Shown: positions 1 through 9,255, counted from the first letter of the stretch. The stretch is 33,674 nucleotides of DNA from Aureimonas jatrophae (GCF_900104035.1 NZ_FNIT01000019.1:1-33674), one strand, 5' to 3'. A program made the numbers and translations. Notes: generated by a model not told the origin, from the sequence alone.

Positions 1-383
1 AGGAGTTCCTGCAGGAGCTCGGCCGAGTTGGTGGCCATGGAGCGGAACTTGTAGCACAGGAAGTAGCGCCCGCCGAAGCCGATGCGCCGGTGGCCGAACA
101 GGACCGGGCCGGGGTCCGAGAGCTTCATGAGCGCCACGATCAGCACCAGAAGCGGCGCCAGCGCCAGAAGCGCACCGCCCGCCAGAACGACGTCGAGAAC
201 GCGCTTCGATACGCCCCCGACCGGGACGTCGTCCGAACGCACCAGAGGCGGCGAAACGGCGTCGCTCACCGTGGTTTCAACGAGGGGCCTGTTCACGCCC
301 ATACCGAATGTCGCCGAAGACCGCACCGAATTCCGCACAGCGGAAGAGGTCAGATCCGGCGACATGAGCTTCGCGTCCGACAT
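1..383 (-). CDS. Exopolysaccharide polyprenyl-phosphate sugar transferase, N-terminal part (cut by window edge)
   Basis: Reading the minus strand from the ATG at 383 gives an open frame of 127 codons that runs off the left edge, so the catalytic C-terminal half is missing. A polar N-terminus of about 55 residues precedes a hydrophobic helix near residues 61-86, followed by DPGPVLFGHRRIGFGG at about 90-105 and the YKFRSM motif at about 111-116. These are hallmarks of the bacterial sugar transferase family (PF02397), which moves a sugar-1-phosphate from an NDP-sugar to undecaprenyl phosphate at the inner membrane and so starts each repeat unit. An AGGG lies about 9 bases before the start. The short N-terminus suggests a WbaP/ExoY-like core without the multi-span N-terminal domain. 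The sugar it transfers cannot be read from this fragment. It diverges from the secretion operon at 717. Confidence 0.9.
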   Translation of the reverse strand, partial: MSDAKLMSPDLTSSAVRNSVRSSATFGMGVNRPLVETTVSDAVSPPLVRSDDVPVGGVSKRVLDVVLAGGALLALAPLLVLIVALMKLSDPGPVLFGHRRIGFGGRYFLCYKFRSMATNSAELLQEL

Positions 384-716
384 GCGATATGCCCTATAGA
401 GGTCCCTTCGGGTCGCCTACATGATGTAGATTATTAACCAATCAAGCTCAACGCGACGCGGGCTCCGCTACGGTGGGTACCAGCTATGCGTTGGCGGGAC
501 TTGCCGATCCATCGAAGCGCACCAATTCGCGACATTCGATTATGGTGTGTCGGTACTCGGACCTCTTGGTCGCCGCTCATTCGATTCAATTCGCAACGAT
601 GCGGTGCGAGAAAGTTCACCATCGCACTTAGCCAAGACTTCACGCGGCTGCCTTAGCATCTCGGATCAGATCGAAGCACCCAGCTTCGGACTTCATCCCT
701 GCAAGGTCGAACGCCG
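384..716. other. Divergent intergenic region, sugar transferase / type I secretion operon
   Basis: This 333-base gap separates divergent genes and must carry promoters for both. An AT-rich patch at about 430-442 (GATTATTAACCAATC) lies about 50 bases upstream of the minus-strand gene and is the most promoter-like stretch. Short open frames cross the gap on both strands, but they lack good ribosome sites and recognisable sequence, and I do not call them genes. No convincing operator palindrome or terminator was seen. Confidence 0.5.
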
Positions 717-2453
717 ATGTCGTCGCCTCGAGGACCCTTGGGTCCCGCCCTTCGTTCCTTTCGTCATGTTCTTGTTCCGGTCGCGATCTTCTCGACCGTC
801 TGCAATCTATTGGCGTTCGCCATGCCGATCTACATGATCCAGGTCTATGACCGGGTCCTGTTCTCGAAGAGCGTGCCGACCCTCGTCACCATCGCCGCGA
901 TCACGGTCACGCTTCTCCTGTTCCTGGGCATCTTCGAATTCCTTCGCGCGAGGCTTCTGGTGCGTGCCGGGCTTCGCTTCGACGAGATGCTCGCCCGTCC
1001 GCTCTTCGCGCGGCTGACCGACGCGAGGCGCGATCCCAAGCGCGACGGCAAGATTCGTCACCTGCGCGACGCCGATCACGTGCGCGAGTTCCTGACCGGA
1101 AACGGACTCGTCATGTTCCTCGACGCGCCCTGGGCGCCGCTTTTCATTCTCCTATGCTGGATGCTGCATCCCGGGCTGGGCATGACGGCGCTGGTCGGAG
1201 CGATTGGCGTGCTCGGGATCGCGATCGTCAACGAGCGGCTGACGCGCAAGCACGTGAGCGCGGCGAACCAGCTGTCGGGCGCCTCGTACTCGCAGGCTGC
1301 GACGATCCTCGACACGGTGGCGACGCTGCGTCCGCTCGGCATGAGCGGTGTGATGACGGATCGGTGGAAGGCGTCGCGCGACGAGACGCTGGAGGCGCAG
1401 ACCCGGGCGAACGACATCTCGGGCGCCCTTCTGGCCCTTTCCAAGTTCGTCCGCATGGCGCTTCAGCTCGCTCTCATCAGCGTCGGCGCCTACCTGACGA
1501 TGCACGGTGAGATCTCGGGCGGCTCGATGTTCGCGGCGTCTCTGCTCATGGGTCGTGCGCTGGGGCCGGTCGAGCAGGCCGTGGCCAACTGGAAGCCCTT
1601 CCTGGAGGCGCGCGCCGCCCATCGCCGTCTGGTCCAGCTCTTCGACGCGATGCCCGATCGTCCTGCAGCGCTCGATCTTCCCGCACCGAAGGGAGCGCTG
1701 GCGGTGGAGCGCGTCACGGTTCGCGACCGCAAGTCCGGCCGCCTTCTCCTGCAGAACGTCTCGTTCGAGCTGTCCCCCGGTACCGTTCTCGGTCTTGCGG
1801 GCCACTCGGGCGCCGGCAAGACGACCCTGATCCGCGCCATCGTCGGTGCGATCGGCACGGATGGCGGGACCGTGCGGGTCGACGGCTACGCGGTCGACCA
1901 GTGGAACCCCGACCAGCTCGGACGCCGTGTCGGCTACGTGGCACAGGAGATCGTGCTGTATCCCGGCAGCGTCGCCGACAACATCGCGCGCATGGGCGAG
2001 GTCGACATGACGAAGGTCATCGAAGCCGCCGAGCATGCCGGCCTGCATGAGCTGATCCAGCGCCTGCCGGACGGGTACGCCACGCGGATCGGCGGTGACG
2101 ACGTGGCGCTCTCGGGTGGCATCCGGCAACGCGTCGCGCTGGCGAGGGCGCTCTACGGCGATCCGTGCCTCCTGATCCTCGACGAACCCAACGCGCATCT
2201 CGATGCCCAGGGCGAACTGTGCCTGATCCGCGCGATCAACAGTGCCCGCGAGCGGGGGGCCGCAGTCCTCTTCTCCGCACACAAGACCCGGATCCTCGCA
2301 ATCGCCGACAGCGTCGTGACCCTCGCCGACGGTCAGGTCGTAGGAACCGGGAAGATGCGACCGACGGTTGCGCCGAACGTCGCCACGGCTGCGACCGCCG
2401 CACGCAACCCGCAAGACCTTCTCAATGTCGCCGTCCAGCAGCTCGCGTCCTGA
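717..2453 (+). CDS. Type I secretion system permease/ATPase (PrtD-like)
   Basis: This 578-residue inner-membrane ABC exporter has a membrane domain over roughly residues 15-290 and a nucleotide-binding domain over about 325-545. Visible motifs are the Walker A GHSGAGKTT at 362-370, a Q-loop in YVAQEIVLYPG, a signature LSGGIRQR at 465-472, Walker B LLILDEP at 485-491 and a switch His in FSAHKT. Length and order match the PrtD/AprD class, which exports RTX-type proteins with C-terminal signals and has no N-terminal C39 peptidase. The signature has Ile at 469 where Gln is usual. AAGG about 10 bases upstream supports the ATG at 717. It is followed after 10 bases by its HlyD partner. The RTX protein at the right end of the window is a candidate cargo. 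No TolC-type outer-membrane gene is nearby. Confidence 0.93.
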   Translation: MSSPRGPLGPALRSFRHVLVPVAIFSTVCNLLAFAMPIYMIQVYDRVLFSKSVPTLVTIAAITVTLLLFLGIFEFLRARLLVRAGLRFDEMLARPLFARLTDARRDPKRDGKIRHLRDADHVREFLTGNGLVMFLDAPWAPLFILLCWMLHPGLGMTALVGAIGVLGIAIVNERLTRKHVSAANQLSGASYSQAATILDTVATLRPLGMSGVMTDRWKASRDETLEAQTRANDISGALLALSKFVRMALQLALISVGAYLTMHGEISGGSMFAASLLMGRALGPVEQAVANWKPFLEARAAHRRLVQLFDAMPDRPAALDLPAPKGALAVERVTVRDRKSGRLLLQNVSFELSPGTVLGLAGHSGAGKTTLIRAIVGAIGTDGGTVRVDGYAVDQWNPDQLGRRVGYVAQEIVLYPGSVADNIARMGEVDMTKVIEAAEHAGLHELIQRLPDGYATRIGGDDVALSGGIRQRVALARALYGDPCLLILDEPNAHLDAQGELCLIRAINSARERGAAVLFSAHKTRILAIADSVVTLADGQVVGTGKMRPTVAPNVATAATAARNPQDLLNVAVQQLAS

Positions 2454-2463
2454 GGATCCGAAC

Positions 2464-3780
2464 ATGACGAACGAAGCGCGCTACGCCCGCAGTATCCGCC
2501 GCCTGTCGCATCTGGGATATGCGACCGCCGTTCTCGGCATCGGCACCTTCGTCGGCTGGGCCATGACGGCCCAGGTCGCGAGCGCTGTGATCGCGAAGGG
2601 CACCGTGTCCGTCGCCTCCTCGCGCAAGTCGATCGAGCACGCGTCAGGCGGCACGGTCTCGACGGTCGATGTGCGCGAGGGCGAGATGGTGAAGGCCGGT
2701 CAACGGCTGCTGACCCTCGATGCCACGGAAACGCTGGCGCAGATCGACATCCTCCGCACCCGGCTCGTCGCCGCGATGGCGAAGGAGCGTCGCTTCGATG
2801 CCGAGGCCGGCGGATCGTCGGACATGGATATCAGCGGCGCACTGGTTCTCTCTCGGGTCGGCGATGCCGATCCGTCAGCGGTGGAGCGCGCTCTGGCGGC
2901 GGAGCATGCGATCTTTCTCGCCCGCAAGGCGACGAATGATCGCCAGATCGAGATTTTCCGCAACCAGCGGAGCCAGTATCTCTCCCAAGCCGAGAGCCAC
3001 GAAGCGCGGCTCGGCAAGCTTGATGCGCAGATCCGGGATACGGGCGAGCGCCTCGAGCAGTTGCGCAAGCTGACCGACGGCGGCTTCGTCGCAAAGGGAA
3101 ACCTAGTCGAAAAGCAGAACGATCTCGGCGAACTCGAGGACAGCCGGGCGTCGATCGCGCTTCAGCGCGATACCGCCCGCAGCGCCGCGGACGCGGTGGA
3201 ACTGGAACGCCTGAAGGCGGACCAGGCGCGCCAAGAGGAGATCGGCAAGGAACTCGCGGACACACGAGCGGACGTCGTCTCGCTCGCGGTGCAGCTCGAG
3301 ACGCAGCGCCAGCTTCTCAGCCGTAACGAGATCCGCGCCCCGCAAGCCGGCGTGGTTCAGAACCTGCGCGTCCGCTCCGCCGGAGCGGTCGTCGTTCCCG
3401 GCAATCCGATCATGGAGCTGGTGCCTGTGGCCGATGATCTGGTGATCAACATGCAACTGCCCGTGAACTTCGCGGATCAGGTCTCGCCCGGCATGGCCGC
3501 CAACCTGCGCTTCTCCAGCCTGCAATCGTTCCATACGATGCAAATGGACGGAACCGTCGAGCGTATCTCCCCGGATGCCGTTCCCGACGAACAGGGCCGC
3601 CGGACCATCGTGAACGGCGAGATCCGCCTGGATCTCGGCAGCGCGCCGATCGAGCTGGCTTCGCGCATCAGGCCGGGCATCGAGGCCGAGATCGTGATCC
3701 CGACCGCCGAGCGCACCGTTGCGAGCTTCCTCACGAAACCGTTGACCGACGCCTTCGCCCACTCCATGCGCGAGCGCTGA
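2464..3780 (+). CDS. HlyD-family type I secretion periplasmic adaptor
   Basis: This 438-residue membrane fusion protein links the ABC ATPase to an outer-membrane channel. It has a short cytoplasmic N-terminus, one membrane span at about residues 17-38, a first half-lipoyl segment (EHASGGTVSTVDVREGEMVKAG), a long coiled-coil hairpin rich in Glu, Arg and Gln over roughly 85-275, a second lipoyl half (NEIRAPQAGVVQNLRV), and a C-terminal beta-barrel. This order is standard for PrtE/HlyD adaptors. The frame is open further upstream, but the ATG at 2464 is chosen because GAGG overlapping the stop codon of the ATPase gene (about 2452-2455) lies at good distance. Tight coupling with the ATPase gene indicates one operon. 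Confidence 0.94.
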   Translation: MTNEARYARSIRRLSHLGYATAVLGIGTFVGWAMTAQVASAVIAKGTVSVASSRKSIEHASGGTVSTVDVREGEMVKAGQRLLTLDATETLAQIDILRTRLVAAMAKERRFDAEAGGSSDMDISGALVLSRVGDADPSAVERALAAEHAIFLARKATNDRQIEIFRNQRSQYLSQAESHEARLGKLDAQIRDTGERLEQLRKLTDGGFVAKGNLVEKQNDLGELEDSRASIALQRDTARSAADAVELERLKADQARQEEIGKELADTRADVVSLAVQLETQRQLLSRNEIRAPQAGVVQNLRVRSAGAVVVPGNPIMELVPVADDLVINMQLPVNFADQVSPGMAANLRFSSLQSFHTMQMDGTVERISPDAVPDEQGRRTIVNGEIRLDLGSAPIELASRIRPGIEAEIVIPTAERTVASFLTKPLTDAFAHSMRER

Positions 3781-3870
3781 CACGCGCTCGAAACGGGAAA
3801 TCATGGCCGACGCTTTCCCCCTCGGCCCCGCCGGCGCCTAGGATCCGTCCAACCGAGGAAGGAGTGACGG

Positions 3871-4197
3871 ATGGCGAAGGTGACGATGACGTTCTGCATG
3901 GTCGGCAATCGCTCGCAGGAGGGCGGGTCGATGCCGGTTCCCTGCATGGCGGGATGCGAGACCGAAGTTCTGGAAAGCGGCGGGGCGTCCATCAGCGGCA
4001 CGCTGGCGAGCGCGGCTCCTGAGGGCTTCGGCTTCGTGTCCGTGACGGTGGAAGGCAATGCCGTCTTTGTCACGGCCGGCGCGTTACCGGTCGCTGCGGC
4101 GTCCGATGCCAGGACGAACGGCTTCCTCATCCTCGACGGCCAAACCCGCGACTTCGCGGTGCGGCATGGCGATCGTCTCGCCGTGATCGATCGCTGA
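3871..4197 (+). CDS. Small protein of unknown function upstream of the SGNH hydrolase
   Basis: This is a 108-residue protein with a strong ribosome site (GGAAGGAG about 7 bases before the ATG), so it is very likely expressed. I do not recognise the family. It has no signal peptide or clear membrane span, and is rich in Gly, Ala and Val in alternating patterns that suggest beta structure. Three Cys fall in its first 35 residues. Its stop lies 14 bases before the start of the SGNH hydrolase gene, so the two probably form a pair. Both follow the type I secretion genes after a 90-base gap. It could be a partner or carrier for the hydrolase, but nothing in the sequence proves this. Confidence 0.75.
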   Translation: MAKVTMTFCMVGNRSQEGGSMPVPCMAGCETEVLESGGASISGTLASAAPEGFGFVSVTVEGNAVFVTAGALPVAAASDARTNGFLILDGQTRDFAVRHGDRLAVIDR

Positions 4198-4211
4198 CCG
4201 GGAGCATGGCG

Positions 4212-5666
4212 ATGCTGGGACTGTCGGGTTCGGGGCGCATGGGTGCCCCATCGGTTCGCTTGCCGCTGCTTTTGACCGTTGCGAACGGTCGAACGGTGGC
4301 GTCTGGAATGTTGCGGGACGGGCAGGTGCCTGTCGCGCAACGAAGCGTGCAGGTTCTCGTAAATGCGAAGCCGGCTGGAAGCGTGCTGAGTTCAGCCGAT
4401 GGCAGTTGGTCGCTGGATCTCGGCGAGCTTGCGGGCTCGAACCGGATCGAGGCCGTGGCCGACCTCCCGGTTCGATCCGGCGCGAAACTCTTCCACGTCG
4501 CCGTATCGCGTCGATTGGCGGCAACCAATCGGGTCTACGCTCTTGGCGATAGCCGGACGCTCGACAACATGCGTTCCGGCGGGCTGACGACGGTGGGTCC
4601 GATGGTTTGGGCACGGCAGCTCTCGCTGGGCCGGATCACCTATGGGAAGCTATCTAACAACGGCGTTGGCGGCGCGACGACCGCCGCGATCCGCGCCCAG
4701 CAGTTTCCGCAGGCGCTGGCGTCGGACGCGTCGGTGCTGGTGCTTCTGGCCGGGGTCAACGACGCGAACACCGGTTCACTCGGTAGCGCCGATACGATCA
4801 GCAACCTGACTGCAATGGCGCGCGACTTCGTTGCATCGGATCCGGGGCGCGTGTGCCTTTTGCTGGACGAGTTGCCGGTCAGCGGGCTTCAGAAGCCCGA
4901 GCAGCATCTAGCCGTACGCGACGGCATTCGCGCGTTGCATGATCCGGCGGCGGGCATCGTTGTCGTGCCGTCCTGGAATGCGCTGGCACTCGCTTCGGAC
5001 GACGCCCAGCCGCAAAGCTGGGCGTATCGCGATGGGATCCATATGGCGAAGCGTGGCGCCTTCTCCGTCGGGCGCGAGATCTGGGCTGCCTTGCAGCGCG
5101 TCACGACGACGTTCGACCCGGCAACCCGGCCCGGCGTCCTGCTCGGCGGCAACTTCGTGACGGCCGGCGCCGGTCCTGAGGGGTGGACCGTACCGACCGG
5201 GACCGGCATTGCGACGCGAATGGAGGCGGCGGACGGACTGAACTGGCTGGTCATGAGCTTCAGCGGCATCACCGGGCTGCAGAGCTCGGCCTACGTGACG
5301 GCGACAACCATTCCTGGCGGGCTCGTCGCCGGGCAGACCCTGGCGGAAGCGCAGATCCGGTATCGGCTGGACGCCGGCTCGCAAAATCTCAGCCTCGTGG
5401 CGATGGAACTGCGCCGGCAGTCAGGACAAAGGCTGCAAGCCGCATCCGGCGAACCGGCGACGGACGGTCTCGACATGGGCACCAGCCTCGAGGGCATCAG
5501 CGGCGCCTTGCCGCCGGATGCGATCGACGGGCTCCTGCGGCCGCCCCCCGGCGATCTGACGGGCGCCACGCAATTGCGTCCGTTCTGGATCACCGTGCGT
5601 GGTCTGCCGGGGCAGGTGGCGAGCGGCACGGTTCGCCTCGCCCTGCCGCAACTCCGGGCAGCTTGA
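4212..5666 (+). CDS. SGNH/GDSL-family hydrolase with flanking beta domains
   Basis: This protein of about 484 residues carries all SGNH blocks in order: GDSR with the nucleophile Ser114, a block II Gly in NNGVGG, block III GVND with Asn183, and block V DGIH with Asp274 and His277. Such enzymes are esterases or lipases, often removing or moving acetyl groups on glycans. An N-terminal region of about 105 residues looks like an Ig-like or carbohydrate-binding beta domain, and about 170 residues after the catalytic core look like another beta-sandwich. No signal peptide is visible, so export would need another route. The first ATG at 4206 sits only one base from GGAG; the ATG at 4212 has better spacing and is preferred. 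A likely role is modifying acyl groups on the polysaccharide, by inference from context. Confidence 0.85.
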   Translation: MLGLSGSGRMGAPSVRLPLLLTVANGRTVASGMLRDGQVPVAQRSVQVLVNAKPAGSVLSSADGSWSLDLGELAGSNRIEAVADLPVRSGAKLFHVAVSRRLAATNRVYALGDSRTLDNMRSGGLTTVGPMVWARQLSLGRITYGKLSNNGVGGATTAAIRAQQFPQALASDASVLVLLAGVNDANTGSLGSADTISNLTAMARDFVASDPGRVCLLLDELPVSGLQKPEQHLAVRDGIRALHDPAAGIVVVPSWNALALASDDAQPQSWAYRDGIHMAKRGAFSVGREIWAALQRVTTTFDPATRPGVLLGGNFVTAGAGPEGWTVPTGTGIATRMEAADGLNWLVMSFSGITGLQSSAYVTATTIPGGLVAGQTLAEAQIRYRLDAGSQNLSLVAMELRRQSGQRLQAASGEPATDGLDMGTSLEGISGALPPDAIDGLLRPPPGDLTGATQLRPFWITVRGLPGQVASGTVRLALPQLRAA

Positions 5667-5675
5667 TGCGCCCGT

Positions 5676-5708
5676 GCCTAGGAGCCGCCCATGCGGCGGC
5701 TCCTAGGC
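5676..5708. terminator. Perfect 14-bp hairpin between convergent genes
   Basis: Arms at 5676-5689 and 5695-5708 are perfect inverted repeats around a 5-base loop. It lies between the plus-strand SGNH gene and minus-strand fcl, and the TAG stop codon of fcl (5705-5703) is inside one arm. There is no T-tract on either side, so it may act as a weak, bidirectional or Rho-assisted terminator, or protect mRNA 3' ends. Confidence 0.7.
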
Positions 5709-6644
5709 GTGGTGTTCGAGGAACCAGCGGTAGGTCTCGCGTACGCCCGACTCCAGGTTGACCGAGGGTGACCAACCCATGCCACGGAGTTTGTCCGCGC
5801 TCATCAGCTTGCGGGGCGTCCCGTCCGGCTTCGTCAGGTCGTGGACGATTTCGCCCTCATATCCGACGACCGAGCACACGAGACGAGTGAGGTCCAGGAT
5901 TGTCAGATCCTCACCCGATCCGATGTTCACATGCTCCTCACCGGAGTAGTTGCGCATCAAGAAGACGGCAGCATCCGCGCAGTCGTCGACGTGCAAAAAC
6001 TCGCGACGAGGCGTGCCGGTACCCCAGACGGTGATCGCCGGAGCCTCTGAGAGTTTCGCCTGATGGGCCTTCCGGATCAACGCGGGCATGACGTGGCTCG
6101 ACGTGAGATCGAAGTTGTCGCCGGGGCCATAGAGATTGGTCGGCATGCCGGAGATGTAGTCCCAGCCGTGCTGCCGCCGGTAGGCCTGCCCGAGTTTGAT
6201 GCCGGCGATCTTGGCGATCGCATACCATTCGTTGGTCGGCTCCAGCGGACCCGTGAGGAGGGCGTCCTCGGGGATCGGCTGCGGCGCGAACTTCGGATAG
6301 ATGCAGCTCGATCCCAGAAACAGGAACTTCGCAGCGCCGGCGCGGCGGGCGGCCTCGGCAACGTTCGCCGCGATCATGAGGTTGTCGTAGAGAAAGTCGG
6401 CCGGGTAGGTGTCGTTGGCCAGGATCCCGCCGACCTTGGCCGCCGCCATGAAGACCACATCCGGCCGCAGGTCGTCGAGGAGCGCCTCGACCTCGGTCTG
6501 ACGCTTGAGATCGGCACGGTCGCGCCCCGCCGTCAGGACCTCGGCGCCTTCGCGTTCGAGGCGGCGCACCAGCGCCGACCCGACCATGCCACGATGGCCC
6601 GCGACATAGACGCGACGCCCCGACAGTTCGAATGTGTCAGGCAT
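5703..6644 (-). CDS. fcl: GDP-L-fucose synthase
   Basis: This 313-residue short-chain dehydrogenase converts GDP-4-keto-6-deoxy-D-mannose to GDP-L-fucose by epimerisation at C3 and C5 followed by NADPH reduction. The N-terminal GHRGMVGSA nucleotide-binding loop, the SSCIYPK segment and the catalytic pair Tyr141/Lys145 in WYAIAK are clear and typical of Fcl/WcaG. The frame is open to 6662, but the ATG at 6644 is preferred: it yields a normal N-terminus and overlaps the last 8 bases of gmd, a classic translational coupling. It uses the product of the preceding gene, so GDP-fucose is very probably a donor for this polymer. Confidence 0.95.
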   Translation of the reverse strand: MPDTFELSGRRVYVAGHRGMVGSALVRRLEREGAEVLTAGRDRADLKRQTEVEALLDDLRPDVVFMAAAKVGGILANDTYPADFLYDNLMIAANVAEAARRAGAAKFLFLGSSCIYPKFAPQPIPEDALLTGPLEPTNEWYAIAKIAGIKLGQAYRRQHGWDYISGMPTNLYGPGDNFDLTSSHVMPALIRKAHQAKLSEAPAITVWGTGTPRREFLHVDDCADAAVFLMRNYSGEEHVNIGSGEDLTILDLTRLVCSVVGYEGEIVHDLTKPDGTPRKLMSADKLRGMGWSPSVNLESGVRETYRWFLEHHA

Positions 6645-7704
6645 TGGCGATGACCGGTGCATTTGCCATGAGCTTCATGTCTTCGCGTACCATCTCCGAC
6701 ACGAGCTCGCGGACGCCGGTCTCATGCTTCCAGCCGAGCACGGTCTGGGCTTTCGTCGGATCGCCGAGCAGGAGATCGACCTCGGTGGGACGGAAGTAGC
6801 GCGGGTCGACCTCGACGACGCAGCGATCGGTACCGCGCAGGTAGCCCTTCTCGTCGACGCCCGTTCCACGCCATTCGATGTCCATGCCGACATCGGCGAA
6901 GGCCCATTCCACGAACTGGCGGACCCGCGTCGTCTCGCCGGTCGCCAGAACGTAGTCGTCCGCCTTCTCCTGCTGCATCATCAGCCACATGCCCCGCACG
7001 TATTCACGGGCATGACCCCAGTCGCGCTGCGCATCGAGGTTGCCGAGATACAGGCGATCCTGGCGGTCGTGGCGGATCGCGGCGACGGCGCGCGTGATCT
7101 TGCGCGTGACGAAGGTCTCACCGCGCAGGGGACTCTCGTGATTGAACAGGATCCCGTTCGAGGCGTGCATGCCGTAGGCCTCGCGGTAATTCACCACGAT
7201 CCAGTAGCCGTAGAGCTTGGCGGCCGCATACGGGCTGCGCGGATAGAAGGGCGTCTTTTCGCTCTGCGGAACTTCTTGGACGAGACCATAGAGTTCCGAC
7301 GTCGACGCCTGGTAGAATCGCGTCTTGTTGGTGAGGTCGAGGAGGCGGATCGCTTCCAGCAACCGCAACGTGCCGATCGCGTCCGCGTTGGCGGTGTATT
7401 CCGGCGTCTCGAAACTGACCTGCACATGGCTTTGGGCGGCCAGATTGTAGATCTCGTCGGGGCGGGTCTGCTGCACGATGCGGATCAGATTGGTCGAATC
7501 CGTCATGTCGCCGTAGTGCAGAATGAAGCGCGGATCGTCCTCGTGCGGGTCCTGATACAGGTGCTCGACACGCCCCGTGTTGAACGACGACGAACGCCGC
7601 TTCAGCCCGTGGACGACATATCCCTTGGACAGGAGGAGCTCTGCCAGATAGGCACCGTCCTGACCCGTGGCTCCCGTGATCAGGGCGACCTTGCGTTCCG
7701 TCAT
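6637..7704 (-). CDS. gmd: GDP-mannose 4,6-dehydratase
   Basis: This 355-residue NAD(P)-dependent extended SDR enzyme removes water from GDP-D-mannose to give GDP-4-keto-6-deoxymannose, the first step to GDP-L-fucose. Key marks are GATGQDG near the N-terminus, STSELYG around the active-site Ser/Thr, and Tyr159/Lys163 in SPYAAAK. The frame is open far upstream, but the ATG at 7704 starts directly at the conserved [11 protein letters not shown] region and has GAGGGG at ideal spacing. The gene leads an operon with fcl. The intergenic region upstream holds one copy of the repeated TTGC-N3-GCAA-like palindrome. Confidence 0.96.
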   Translation of the reverse strand: MTERKVALITGATGQDGAYLAELLLSKGYVVHGLKRRSSSFNTGRVEHLYQDPHEDDPRFILHYGDMTDSTNLIRIVQQTRPDEIYNLAAQSHVQVSFETPEYTANADAIGTLRLLEAIRLLDLTNKTRFYQASTSELYGLVQEVPQSEKTPFYPRSPYAAAKLYGYWIVVNYREAYGMHASNGILFNHESPLRGETFVTRKITRAVAAIRHDRQDRLYLGNLDAQRDWGHAREYVRGMWLMMQQEKADDYVLATGETTRVRQFVEWAFADVGMDIEWRGTGVDEKGYLRGTDRCVVEVDPRYFRPTEVDLLLGDPTKAQTVLGWKHETGVRELVSEMVREDMKLMANAPVIANA

Positions 7705-7780
7705 GATACCCCTCGGCTGTAGCGATTCCGCTGTCCGTGCTTGCCTGGAACGGCGGCCGCGACTTAAACTCAGTTTTGTT

Positions 7781-7791
7781 ATGCAGTGCAA
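7781..7791. promoter_or_regulatory. Putative operator, EPS motif copy 1 (imperfect)
   Basis: ATGC-AGT-GCAA, with one mismatch to TTGC-N3-GCAA and the right-hand extension CATA shared with the copy before the algD-like gene. It lies 77 bases upstream of gmd and about 106 upstream of the divergent Wzy-like gene, so it could serve both. The binding protein is unknown. Confidence 0.4.
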
Positions 7792-7876
7792 CATACGTCC
7801 TGCGGACTGCAATGCACCGGCGGCTGTTTCTGGCGTCTTGGTGTATGGACGGCCTCGGCAACAGGAGACCCGTCTC

Positions 7877-7900
7877 ATGCGACGGTTGCGAACACGATGA
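7877..7900 (+). CDS. Possible seven-codon leader ORF
   Basis: An ATG at 7877 opens a seven-codon frame (MRRLRTR) whose stop TGA overlaps the ATG of the Wzy-like gene as ATGA. GGAG about 10 bases upstream is a better ribosome site than anything directly before the downstream gene. The leader could deliver ribosomes to that start by coupling. It is very short and may be chance. Confidence 0.3.
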
Positions 7901-9255
7901 GCTTAGCGATCCGGCATGCTCCTCGTTCCAGCCGGCTGCAACGTCCCGCCGATACGACCCATGTCCTGCGGACGTATCTTGACGGCTACATCCTCGTCAC
8001 CTCGCTGTTCGCGACGTTCTTCTTCGACCTGCGCGGCACGGCCGAGATCGCCTCGCTGGGCTCGACGGCGATCTGGGCCGACGACCTTGTGACGCTCGGG
8101 CTGGGACCGCTTATCGTCTTCTGCCTCGGAGCCCGGAACCGGTTGCCTCTGGCGATCTCCCTGTTCATGGGCATCTACGCGATCGCCCTCCTGCGAGGAC
8201 TGGCGATCGACCCGCTCAAGACCTTTCTCGGCTTCAGGCTCGACACCGTCTTTTTCGCGTTGATGCTGTCGGTCATGACGGGCGGCATCGAGAGGCTCGG
8301 CTATCGCCGCGTCGTCCAGATCTTCACGGGCTTCGGAATGGCCGTCTGCGCGCTCTCGCTTTTGCGCAACGTGTTCGGTTTCGAACTCTTCGCCGCGACC
8401 GAGTGGACGACGATTCCCGGCGTTCTCTACAACGACGGTCGAACGGTGAACGCCTTCTCGGTGCTTCTGCTGTCGATTGCGGTCGTCCTGCGCATCTGCG
8501 TGCGCATCGAGACCCAGCCGCCCGGTGAGCATCGCTTCCGCTTCGACGCGATCTCGACCCTTTTTGTTCTGGCACTCCTGCTGTCGGGGCAGCGAACCGC
8601 GTCGATCGGCTTGGCCTTGGCGCTTGGCTTCATGCTCTGCAATCGTTATCGCGGGCTGACCTACGTCGTCGTCCCGCTGATCGTCGGAACGTTCCTGACC
8701 CTTGCTCTGACGCGCACGCCGATCGATGCCTCGTTGATCGAGGGAGCCGCCGCGCAATACGGCAAGGGCGGTACCTTCACCTACCGCACGCTGATCTGGA
8801 CGGGACTTCTCGAGAACATCTCGACCTGGTCGACGTTCGATTATCTGTTCGGCATGCCAGTCGGTGTGCGTCCATCCTACTACCTGTTCACATCCACCCA
8901 CACGCGACTGTGGGGCGGCTCGATCCACAGCGCCTATCTCGGAACGATCGTGAATGCGGGCCTGATCGGCAGCATCATCCTGTTCTCGATCTACATCTGG
9001 CGTACGCTCGTCGCCTACATCGGCTACGTGACCTACTCGCCCCGCCGGTCTCGCTTCTCGCCAGAGCTGCGCCTCTGCCTTTCTATGCTCGTGCTGGTTC
9101 TTGGCTTCAGCTACGAATGGCGAGGACTCAACGGCTTCGCGATGGGCGTGATCTTCGCGCTACCCTATAGCCGTTCCACCCGAGTGGGCCGCCCGCCGGT
9201 ACGATCCCATAACGGGATGGCCATACCTCTTCAGGGAAGAAGCAACCTCGCCTGA
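7897..9255 (+). CDS. Wzy/O-antigen ligase-like membrane protein (copy 1)
   Basis: This polytopic inner-membrane protein of 452 residues has around ten or more hydrophobic spans. A larger periplasmic loop near residues 280-345 ends in a segment with IHSAYL followed by a span, resembling the H-[NS]-x-[YW]-L region of O-antigen ligases and Wzy polymerases (PF04932 type). Such proteins join lipid-linked repeat units on the periplasmic side. The frame extends upstream to 7786, but that part lacks hydrophobic or conserved character and would overlap the promoter motif. The ATG at 7897 is chosen; its own ribosome site is weak, and the short leader frame ending at ATGA may feed it. Polymerase versus ligase cannot be decided from sequence. 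Confidence 0.82.
   Translation: MSLAIRHAPRSSRLQRPADTTHVLRTYLDGYILVTSLFATFFFDLRGTAEIASLGSTAIWADDLVTLGLGPLIVFCLGARNRLPLAISLFMGIYAIALLRGLAIDPLKTFLGFRLDTVFFALMLSVMTGGIERLGYRRVVQIFTGFGMAVCALSLLRNVFGFELFAATEWTTIPGVLYNDGRTVNAFSVLLLSIAVVLRICVRIETQPPGEHRFRFDAISTLFVLALLLSGQRTASIGLALALGFMLCNRYRGLTYVVVPLIVGTFLTLALTRTPIDASLIEGAAAQYGKGGTFTYRTLIWTGLLENISTWSTFDYLFGMPVGVRPSYYLFTSTHTRLWGGSIHSAYLGTIVNAGLIGSIILFSIYIWRTLVAYIGYVTYSPRRSRFSPELRLCLSMLVLVLGFSYEWRGLNGFAMGVIFALPYSRSTRVGRPPVRSHNGMAIPLQGRSNLA

Noticed and set aside
428-445. CtrA-like or AT-rich regulator site in the GATTATTAACCAATC patch
   Set aside because: The half-site spacing does not fit TTAA-N7-TTAA, and a single AT-rich patch is weak evidence.
6634-7722. 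362-codon plus-strand frame opposite gmd
   Set aside because: Antisense shadow in GC-rich DNA; the minus strand encodes a clear GDP-mannose dehydratase.
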